The notes under the pieces are model-generated. The model searched no databases and had not been told where the DNA came from. It was given only the letters and a program-made list of their open reading frames with translations. Shown here piece after piece: positions 16,141-25,100 of a stretch of 37,117 bases of DNA. Origin of the DNA: CAZXEU01 sp964639665 (lineage in GTDB: Bacteria > Bacteroidota > Rhodothermia > Rhodothermales > Bin80); assembly GCA_964639665.1 (NCBI GenBank), contig CAZXEU010000214.1, positions 1-37,117 of the forward strand, given 5' to 3'. A program made the position numbers and the translations under genes. Numbering within the stretch: position 1 is the first letter of the stretch; every line of letters begins with the position of its first letter.

Positions 16141-17801
16141 GCCTTCCGGCGCAGAAGGCTGAGTCCCCAGCCGACGGCCACGACCGTGACTGCGCCGATT
16201 ACGTTGTGCCACAGAAAGGACACTTCGGGGGCGCCGAAGGTAACGAGCGCGACGACACCCATACCGCTCAGCAGGCCGACGAACGCGCCAAGCGCGCGGG
16301 AGCCGGGCACCATGGCCAGAAGGAATACGCCGAGTATGGAGCCGTAGAAGAACGAGCCGAAACGGTTTACCACTTCGATCAACGATCCCAGCGAAGCAGC
16401 AAAAGTGGCCACGAAGCAGGCGAACAGTCCCCAGAAGCCTGTCGCCCACTTCGAGACAGCAAGAAAATGGCCGTCCGACCCCTCTGGACGAATCCAGCGC
16501 CGATAAAAGTCTATCACGGTAGCCGTGGACAGAGAATTGAGCTCTGAGGAAATACTGGACATGGCCGCAGCCATTATGGCTGCAATGAACAGTCCCGTAA
16601 GGCCCAGCGGCAGCTCGCGCAGCGCAAACGACGGGATGATGTAGTTGACATCCCGGCTGGACTCGCCGGTTACATCTTCGGCCAGCGAGAGGGCCTCTTG
16701 CCTTATTTCCTCGACTTCACCTTCCCGGCTGCGGAAGAGGTCCATGGCGGCTGCCCTAGTGGCACCGTCCGCCATCTGGGCAACCTCGCGGGCAGCCGTC
16801 TCGCGCTCGGCGAAGGCATTCTGAAAACGATCCTCAAGCGCGGCGTATTCTTCGCCCCGCGCAGCACGCACGGACTCTTCGTGCGCCGGATTGTACAGTA
16901 GTGGCGGCGCCTGGAACAGGTAGAAGACAAACACCAGCACACCGATCAACAGGACCAGTGCCTGGAGCGGGATCTTCCAGTACGCGCTCATGAGCAATGA
17001 GCTGCGCGCCTCGCCTACCGAACGCGCCGCCAGATAGCGCTGGACCTGGCTCTGATCCGTCCCGAAATAGGACAGCATGAGGAATGTGCCGCCCAGCAGT
17101 CCCGACCACACGGTGTAGGTCTCCGTCAGCGTGAACGAAAAATCAAACGCCTTCAGCCGGCCCGTCGAACCCGCAATGTGCAGCGCCTCTCCCACATCAA
17201 CCGGCATCCGGAACAGCAGCACAACCACCACAGCCAGAAGCGCCACCACGATCAGGACCATTTGCTTGACATCCGCCCATGCGACTGCCTGGATCCCGCC
17301 GAACATGGTGTATAGCACGGTCGGAATCCCGATCAAGACGACGCTCCAGGTAAGATCCAGACCGAAGACGGCAGAAAAGACGACAGCCGGAGCCGCGATA
17401 ATGGTGCCGCACGACATTCCTCGCGAAAGCAGGAAGAGCAGGCTCGTCAGGGAGCGCGTCTTGGCATCAAATCTTCGTTCCAGATACTCATAGGCAGTGA
17501 ACACGCCGCTGCGGTGCAAGAACGGCACCAGCGTCACGCCCAGTATCACCATGGCCAGCGGCAGCCCAAAATAGAACTGTATAAACCGGATGCCGTCCGT
17601 CGCGCCCTGCCCCGTGGTGCCGATCATGGTGATGGCCGACAGCTGCGTGGCCATGACCGACAGGCCAACGGCCCACCAGGGAAGGCTCTGGTTGGCGAGA
17701 AAGTACCCTTCTATGCGGCTGGTGTCCTTGGAGCGCCGCAGCCCGTCCCACACCACGTAGACCAGGTACCCTGCTACTATCAGCCAGTTTATCGGATGCA
17801 T
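16137..17801 (-). CDS. Sodium/solute symporter (SSS family) with a hydrophilic insert
   Basis: A 554-residue transporter of the SSS/SLC5 family with about 13 membrane segments. Typical parts are the opening segment, GYFLANQSLPWWAVGLSVMATQLSA (first unwound helix region) and IMAAAMSSISSELNSLSTA (about 410-427), which carries Na+ site serines. Between two membrane segments, about residues 304-386, sits a charged, probably helical insert rich in E, R and A. The substrate cannot be read from sequence. The start lies directly after the TAG of a 40-codon membrane-protein gene, so the two should be co-translated. An SDR and a DUF4440-like lipoprotein precede them in the same operon. The stop shares CTAG with recR. 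Confidence 0.9.
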   Translation of the reverse strand: MHPINWLIVAGYLVYVVWDGLRRSKDTSRIEGYFLANQSLPWWAVGLSVMATQLSAITMIGTTGQGATDGIRFIQFYFGLPLAMVILGVTLVPFLHRSGVFTAYEYLERRFDAKTRSLTSLLFLLSRGMSCGTIIAAPAVVFSAVFGLDLTWSVVLIGIPTVLYTMFGGIQAVAWADVKQMVLIVVALLAVVVVLLFRMPVDVGEALHIAGSTGRLKAFDFSFTLTETYTVWSGLLGGTFLMLSYFGTDQSQVQRYLAARSVGEARSSLLMSAYWKIPLQALVLLIGVLVFVFYLFQAPPLLYNPAHEESVRAARGEEYAALEDRFQNAFAERETAAREVAQMADGATRAAAMDLFRSREGEVEEIRQEALSLAEDVTGESSRDVNYIIPSFALRELPLGLTGLFIAAIMAAAMSSISSELNSLSTATVIDFYRRWIRPEGSDGHFLAVSKWATGFWGLFACFVATFAASLGSLIEVVNRFGSFFYGSILGVFLLAMVPGSRALGAFVGLLSGMGVVALVTFGAPEVSFLWHNVIGAVTVVAVGWGLSLLRRKA

Positions 17802-17924
17802 CTAGGCGTGATAGGCAGCCTGCAAGAGCCAGAGCACGAGCAGCGTAGCAATCTGCATAGCCAGTACGCCCGCAAGCACGCGCCAGAATGCGCGCTTGCC
17901 GTTGCGGGAAGGAGAATCACTCAT
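17802..17924 (-). CDS. Small single-TM protein coupled to the symporter
   Basis: A 40-codon gene from the ATG at 17924, whose first bases overlap the SDR stop (ATGA); its own TAG is immediately followed by the symporter ATG. The product starts with a polar, basic stretch (MSDSPSRNGKRAFWR) and has one membrane segment (about 16-36, VLAGVLAMQIATLLVLWLL), N-terminus inside. It is likely a small subunit or stabiliser of the symporter, in the way DUF997 and DUF4212 proteins accompany other SSS transporters, but I see no clear similarity to either. The two tight junctions are the main evidence that it is real. Confidence 0.75.
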   Translation of the reverse strand: MSDSPSRNGKRAFWRVLAGVLAMQIATLLVLWLLQAAYHA

Positions 17925-18568
17925 GCCAGAAGTGTACCGTATGCCCGAAGAGTAGCCCCGTTCAGCGAGGCTCCGGGACTGCCGCAAAGATAGCGTACGA
18001 GCTCCACGATCGTCTCCACCGGCACGCCGCGCTGCGCTGGCGCCTCATCCCCGTAAAGGATATAGGAAGGTGCAACCACATGCGCCGTGACCCCGCTGGC
18101 TTCAAATTCCGCCGCCACCGCCTCTGAAAGACGAATCACGCCAGCCTTGGAGGCCGAGTACCCTGCCTGCCTGGCCTTTCCTCGGTCTGCCCCCTGCATG
18201 GAAGCAAAGCCGATAAGTCGGCCGCCGTGGCGCGCCAGAAGCTGCGCCCCTTCCCTGAAGCAGAGGAAGGTGGATGTGAGATTGACTCGCAGCAGCCGTT
18301 CCCAGTCTGCCGCGGTCGTTTCCGCGAGCGGCGCGCCGCCCCACATCCCGACGGTATGAATAACGGCATCGACCCGGGGGTAGTCGTTGGCGATCTGTCG
18401 GAATGCCGCCACAGTGGAGGCCTCGTCCGTAAGGTCGGCCCGCACGCCACCTTCCGAACGGCGATCTACTTTAACAACCGTAGCGCCGCCCGCTTCGAAG
18501 CCCGCCACAATGCGGCCGCCAAGCCTTCCGGTCGCCCCGGTAACGACAACAACCTGACCCAAGCTCAT
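17921..18568 (-). CDS. Short-chain dehydrogenase/reductase (SDR)
   Basis: A classical SDR of 215 residues: the cofactor motif TGATGRLGG near the N-terminus (Gly11, Gly15), a short acidic or basic choice loop with VKVDRRSEG that suggests NADP(H), the VNLTST segment, catalytic Ser123 and the YSASK motif with Tyr137 and Lys141. The usual NNAG is replaced by HTVG. The C-terminal substrate loop is short, so the product could be a small-substrate reductase. The ATG overlaps the upstream lipoprotein stop (ATGA), with GGAGGA directly against the start codon. Being in one operon with a symporter suggests that the transported compound is its substrate, which is inference. Confidence 0.9.
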   Translation of the reverse strand: MSLGQVVVVTGATGRLGGRIVAGFEAGGATVVKVDRRSEGGVRADLTDEASTVAAFRQIANDYPRVDAVIHTVGMWGGAPLAETTAADWERLLRVNLTSTFLCFREGAQLLARHGGRLIGFASMQGADRGKARQAGYSASKAGVIRLSEAVAAEFEASGVTAHVVAPSYILYGDEAPAQRGVPVETIVELVRYLCGSPGASLNGATLRAYGTLLA

Positions 18569-19008
18569 TCCTCCAGTTTCGACGTATGATCGTGCACAAT
18601 GCGCCAGCCCTCAGGCGTTCGCTCTGCCAACAGCGTAAAGAGTCCCGTCGGCTGGTCGCTCTCCCGCATCAGCGCATAACCTCCGAATACAAACGCATAC
18701 CGCGCCGAAAGAAGCCTGATCTCGTGCACCTCAAAGGTGAGCGTACCCATCGCTGCCCGGTCCGGATACGTGCGCAGGTATCGCTCCAGCGTCGGCTGCC
18801 AGCCACGTATTTCTCCGCTGCTTGAAACGAAGCGCAGTGCATCGGATCGTACGTAGCCGTCCATGAAGGCTTCCACGTCCCCGCGATTCCACGCGTCCTG
18901 CTGCTCCATGAGCAGTGCGGTCAATGCTTCTTCCTGGTCTGCCGTTCGCGCGCAGCCGCAGACCATCCCCAAAATCAGGATTGCAACCCAAAAACCTGAT
19001 CGCCCCAC
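18565..19008 (-). CDS. DUF4440/SnoaL-like lipoprotein with GTG start
   Basis: A 147-residue protein. The open frame begins at 19125, but a perfect Shine-Dalgarno GGAGGT (19015-19020) lies six bases before a GTG at 19008, and translation from there gives a lipoprotein signal ending in LGMVCGC with the lipidated Cys19. The mature part (EALTALLMEQQDAWNRGDVEAFMDGYV to GWRIVHDHTSKLEE) has the NTF2-like fold pattern of DUF4440/SnoaL-like proteins, commonly used to bind or convert small hydrophobic molecules. It is likely periplasmic or in the outer membrane. It is the first gene of the SDR-symporter operon, to which it is coupled by ATGA. Confidence 0.85.
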   Translation of the reverse strand: MGRSGFWVAILILGMVCGCARTADQEEALTALLMEQQDAWNRGDVEAFMDGYVRSDALRFVSSSGEIRGWQPTLERYLRTYPDRAAMGTLTFEVHEIRLLSARYAFVFGGYALMRESDQPTGLFTLLAERTPEGWRIVHDHTSKLEE

Positions 19009-19014
19009 GGTGTT

Positions 19015-19020
19015 ACCTCC
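19015..19020 (-). promoter_or_regulatory. Perfect Shine-Dalgarno sequence that fixes a GTG start
   Basis: On the minus strand GGAGGT is followed by AACACC and then GTG. It decides the start of the DUF4440-like lipoprotein in favour of GTG 19008, which also gives the correct lipoprotein signal. Most other starts in the window have no such sequence, so this gene stands out as likely strongly initiated. Confidence 0.8.
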
Positions 19021-19184
19021 TAGAACATGGTCCCGTGTATATCGTTCGACCAAGCCTACGAAAATAGAACGACAAAAGAGAGGCAGCATATACGCATTCT
19101 TGGCTACCACGTAGAATGGCGGCACGCCCCGGCATCGGGTTCACCTGATTCGGCGTACTGCGCCGGAGTTGTGCCGCAGGTCAA
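19021..19184. promoter_or_regulatory. Divergent promoter region between the symporter operon and sprA
   Basis: The starts of the minus-strand operon (19008) and of sprA (19185) diverge across this stretch, so promoters in both directions are expected. It is visibly richer in A+T than the genes around it. I found a TAGAAT at 19112-19117 on the plus strand but no partner -35 at the right distance, and so name no precise site. Confidence 0.4.
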
Positions 19185-22100
19185 ATGCAGCAGTCCGTGC
19201 CCCTACATCGGCCTCTCGCAAGACTGGGCTTGTTCGCCGCATGTGCCCTTGCCGGCTGGTTCATGCTGGCTCGCGCAGCGCAGGGAGACATTTCGCGCCG
19301 CCTGACCCCGCACGCGACCGGTGACAGCTATCATTTCGGCATTGCGCGGGCCGACACGGACACCGTCGGACTCTACCGCGTCGACTCGCTGCTGGCCTTC
19401 ATCCGGCTTCTCGGCGCCGATTCTCTCCGGGCTTTGGTCCAGTCCATGGACGCCGACCCGGTGCTTTGGGCATTGGTAGACTCCCTGGCGCCGGTTGACA
19501 CCAATTACCGGACGCACCGCTACCTGGACGGCCTTTGGCGCAGGAGCAGGATCGCCTCTACCCTGCCCCGCCAGCGACGCTCTCTCGGGGTCAACCCTTT
19601 TGGCCAGCACGGCATAGAACTCGACTCGGCAAGTTTCAGCTACCGGGCACGGGAGACCGTTGGCGAGGATGATATCCGGATTCCGCAACTGCTGAGTAGG
19701 GATCTGTACCGGCGCCGAAAGATGGAGGCAAGCCTGGAGCGCAACTGGCATGAACTGATTGCCTTGCGACGCGCGCAGCAGCAGCGACGCCAGCGTGGCG
19801 GCCTGGGCCTTTCCATAACCGTGCCCGGAGGACGTCAGAGCGGATTCACCACCATATTCGGCAAGAACGAGGTGGATCTGCGCGTGACCGGCACGGCCGA
19901 CATTCGCGCCGGCTTTGCATACCGCGAGAGCGATCAGCAGGTCATCCTGGGACAGGCCGCCCGGGTGGATCCCGACTTCGAAATGTCCCAGCGCCTCAGT
20001 GTTACGGGCACCATCGGGGACAAGATGCAGGTAGGCGTGGACTGGGACACAAACCGGCAATTCGACTTCGAGAACCAGCTCAAGCTGCAATACACGGGGT
20101 ATGAGGACGAGATCATCCAGAGCATCGAAGCCGGCAACGTGTTCCTGCAGACGCCGTCCTCCCTGATCCGGGGCGGCCAGAGCCTGTTTGGCGTGAAGTC
20201 GGAATTCCAGGTGGGAGGATTCCGGCTTACCACGGTGGCCAGCCAGCAGGAAGGCGAATCCAGCGTCCTATCTCTCGAGGGCGGCGCGGAGACAACCGCC
20301 TTCGACGCCCGGCCGACGGACTACAACGAGCGCATGCACTATTTCCTCTCCTACTACTTCCGCAACAGGTGGGAGCAGGCGCTGAGCGACCCCCCGAATA
20401 TCATTCTGGACGCCGTGTTCTCGGGGATTACGGACCTGGAGGTCTGGAAGCTGACACCCGTGGCGCCGGAGGAGCAGAATGTGCGGCAGGTAGTCGCCGT
20501 GGTGGACCTGGGCGAGCCGTCTGACCTGGTAATTCTTGCGGACGGGTTTACACAGGCCGTGCGGCCGGATGAAGACATTGACCAGTACTCGGAGGCAGAG
20601 CTGGCGAGTCAGCTCCGGCCCGGCGACGCCGTGCCCAAGGACTACCTGGAATCAGCCGCCATGGAGCAGCCCCTCGTGGCCGGAGACTTCCAGGTCGGGC
20701 AGTTCAAGAAGCTGGCGCGGGGGCGGGACTACGAGGTGGACGAGCTGCTGGGCTACATCACGCTCCTGCAGCGCATCCAGGAAAGCGAGGCGCTTGCCGT
20801 GTCATTTCGATACCTGGCAAACGGCACGGAATTGCAGGTGGGAGACTTCTCGTCCGAGACAGGCGGTGGCGACAACAGCCAGACAGGCGAGCGCATTGTG
20901 CTCAAGCTGCTCAAGCCCGTTAATCTGCAGCAGCCGGCCAATACGGGGCAGGACAATGAACTTAACCCAGCTGCCTGGCACCTGGAGATGCGCAACATTT
21001 ACCGTCTGGGAACGGGTTTGCAGCCGTCGGACTTCATTCTCAACATAGAGCACCAGCCGCCGGGGCGAAGTGCGTCGAAGACCCTTCCGGGTATAGGCGG
21101 ACAGTCTACACTGATCCAGCTGCTGGGGCTGGACCGTCTCAATGAGGACGGCGCACAGAAGCCGGACGACCTGTTCGATTTTCTGATCAACTACACGGTG
21201 AATCAGGCCGAAGGCACGGTTATCTTCCCGTACTTGGAGCCTTTCGGAAACCGGATCGAAGCACTCATAGACGCCAGCGATCTGGGTCCCGCGGAGAAGG
21301 CCGAAGCCAAGGCGGTGTACGTCTTTTCCGACCTGTACCGCACAAAACAGATCAATGCGGTCCGAAACACGCAGCTCAACGTGTACCGGATCCAGGGCTC
21401 CTTTAGTGGAGGCATTCCGTCCTTCTACGACCTGAGGGCATTTTCCGGACTGGTGGAGGGATCGGTCCGGGTCTCCTCCGGCGGAGTCTCCCTGGCAGAA
21501 GGCACCGACTATGTGGTGGACTACCAGGGAGGTACGGTCGAGATCATCAACCCCGCCTTCGTGACCGCCGGCAGGGACATTACCATTGAATCGGAGCAGA
21601 ACGCGCTCGTCAACTTCCAGAAGAAGACGCTTCTGGGAGGGCGCATGGACTACTCGACGGACGAACGGTTTGCTGTCGGGGGCACCTTCATGCGACTGAG
21701 CCAAAAGTCCATCACCGACAAGTTCCGCATTGGAGAAGAGCCTATAGCCAACTTTATCTGGGGCCTCGACGGCCAGCTGGCGCTTGAGCCGACGTGGCTT
21801 ACGCGGGCCATTGACGCCGTGCCCCTCATCCAGACGAGGGCACCGAGCAGCATCGATATTTCCGGCGAAGTTGCCCAGCTTCGCCCGGGACATACGCTTA
21901 CCAATGCCTTCAAGCTTGAGCGCCGGGACCTCCGCAGCCTGGGACGGGACTTTTATCCGGACGAGACTCAGGGCATTTCGTATGTGGACGACTTCGAGGG
22001 TTTCGAAAACCTGTTTACACTCATGCGGCCGGGGGCCTGGCAGCTTGCCAGCGCTCCCATCCTGGGAGCGGAAGAGGAACTGGCGGGTCCGGAAGTGGAA

Positions 22101-25100
22101 TACCCCAACAGCAGCCGCGCTACCCTGGGCTGGTACCAGCTCAATGTCACTGCGCGGGAGCATCTCGGCAATCCAACCGATCCTGCCGTGCTGCTAGTAA
22201 GGCCGCAGGATGTGTTTCCGAACCGCGACCCGTCCACGCAGGAGCGAATCCTCACCACGCTCGATTACTTCTTTACGCCCCACGAACGCGGCCCGTACAA
22301 CTACAACCTTGACCTCGGCGGCTTCCTGGACGATCCGAAGCGCGCCTGGGGAGGCATGACGCAGCGTCTGACGGAAGGAAACACGGACTTCACGTCCAAG
22401 AATATCGAGTTCATCGAATTCGTCTTCCAGCCATTTCCCCAGGGTGGCGATGCCGATCCGGACGCCAGGCTATACATAGACATCGGCCGCATCTCCGAGG
22501 ATGTCATACCGGACAACAAGCTCAACACGGAGGACGGTCTCTCGCTTACGGAGGGCGGGCCCGTCGGCGTGCACGGCAGGCTTTCCACAGGTCAGCAAAA
22601 CCAGACCATTAACCCGATCACGGGATCGGACCGCATTACCGAGGACCTGGGACTGGACGGCCTGGCATCCTTTGCCGACAACAAGTTCGAGCGCGAGGGC
22701 GGCCTGGGTACCGAACAGGCACACTTCACGGAGTTTCTAGCCTCGCTGGACCAGACGACGAGTGCTCGCTTCCCGCAGCTTCTGGAGCGGGAGAAGATCA
22801 AGGCGCGGCGCGACCCGTCAGGGGATGACTACCACTACTTTCTCGACGACGGCTATTTCGCCGACGCCCGGCTTTACCCGGGAGGCGCGAGCGTGCAGCA
22901 GCGCTTTTCGAAGTTCTTCGGCGGCCACGAGCTCAATTCGTACGAAGCGCAGACCAAACTGGCGGACGCTACCACGGCCAGGGGCAACTCGCGCATCCCC
23001 GATTCGGAAGATATCAACCTCAATTCGGCACCTGATACCGACAACAGCTACTTCCAGTACGAGCTGCCGCTCAGTCTGGCCACGCTAAGCGCGCTCGCCG
23101 CTCCCGAAGAGACACACGACTACGTCATAAACGAAATCGCCACGCCTTCCGGCGCCGGCACTGGCTGGTACCTAGTAAGGATTCCGGTCAAGGACTATTC
23201 CAGAAAGGTTGGAGCCATTCAGGACTTTACGCTCATCGAGTCCATTCGCGTGTGGACCACGGGCCATAGCCGGCCGATTACGCTGCGCTTTGCCACGCTT
23301 GAATTCGTGGGAAGCCAGTGGCGCAGGTCGGAGGCCGTAAGCAGCCTCGACGCCGACGGCGAAGTTCTGCCGCCGGAAGATCCTGTGACCGGGGGTCGCA
23401 TCAGTATCGAGAGCGTGAACAACGAGGAGAACACGATCTACGAAATCCCCAACGGAGCCATTCGCAACCGCATACGGGAGGCACAGACCGCCACTCTGCG
23501 CGATGCGCGCGAGCAGTCCATGGTCCTGCGTGCCGAGAACATCAAGCCAAACGCCCAGCAGGCTGTGTTCCATACGTGGTCCTCGCCACTGGATTTGCTG
23601 AAGTACAGCAACCTTCGCATGTTCGTGCACCTGAACGGGTTCAAGGACGATATGCCGCTTGAGGAAGAGGATCGCGGAGAAGTAAAGCTTTTCGTTCGCC
23701 TTGGCGCAAACGAGACGAGTGACTTCTATGAATACGAGCAACCGCTGACCCCCAGTCCGCTGGACCAGTTGCCCGAAACGTCCGAGGCTCGCGCGGACTA
23801 TCTATGGCGCACGCACCAGCCCAATCCGGAATCCGGCGGCGAGGGCTTCATAGACCTCAATTCCGTAAACGTCCGCATGAGTGCTTTGAACCAGCTCAAG
23901 TTTCACCGCGACGAAATTGCAAGGGAAACGGAGCTTGACCCAGCAAAGACATTCTGGAACGACGAGCATGGACTGCTCGGAGACATCATCGCCGAATTCG
24001 CACCGCCCGGTACGCGGATTGGGGTAAAAGGCACGCCTTCGCTGGCCCGGGTCAACACGATCGTCCTTGGACTGCGTAACACTAGCCAGGACGGAGGAGT
24101 GCTCACGGAAGCAACCGTATGGGTAAACGAGCTCCGCGTTTCGGGCTACGACGAGAACACCGGACTGGCAAGCGTGGTCAACCTCGACGTGGCGCTGGCG
24201 GACCTTGCCCGGGTCAAGGGAACCCTCCGTGCGCAGACAGACGGATTCGGTTCGCTGTCCAGTTCGCTCGGTGAGCGGGACCAGACAAACAGTACCGACT
24301 GGACCGTCAATACCCAGATGAATCTCGACAAGTTCGTCTCGGAGCGCTACGGTTGGACATTGCCCGTCAGCGTGGAGATGAAGTCTGTCTCGTCTATTCC
24401 ACGGTTCGATCCAAGCCGCGGTGACGTACGGGTGCAGAGCCTGCAAGAGGCCATCGCCAGCGATTCCACGCTCATGCCTGAAGAAATCGACGCGCGGCAG
24501 CGTGCCATTCAGGAACAGGCCCAGACCCGGACCGAAACGCGATCGTACACCTCCAGGATCGGCAAGAACGGATCGCGTACCAGGCTGCTCCGCAGTACAG
24601 TTGACGCCGTCAGCCTGAATTATTCCTATTCCAGTTCGTCGGGACGTACTCCTTCGGAGACGCTGCGCGAATCCTGGCGGTGGAATTCGACGCTCGGGTA
24701 CCGCCTGTCCGTGCGCCGGCCTCGTGTGCTTCGTCCGCTGGGCTTCCTTGGCCGGGTTCCCGTGATTCGCGTATTCAGCAATATTGGTTTCAGCTATCTG
24801 CCGACTTCGGTGAATTACTCGCTTTCGGCCGATCGCAATTTTACGCAGTCCAAGCGCCGTCCGGACCCCGTCCGGCCGCGCGATACGAGTGTGCCTATTG
24901 ACGTGGAGTTTCCGGTGCGGCCGCAGCACCGCTTTTCACACGCCCGCCAGTTTGCCATTCAGTACAGTCCGCTGGGCTTCCTCAATCTGAGCCTGGATGC
25001 CAACACCAACCAAAGCCTGAACGCTGTTGGAGTGGACACGCTATACTCGGTGATTCTGGTAGATTCGCTGGGTGAGGAGACACGCCTGGACGGCACCAGA

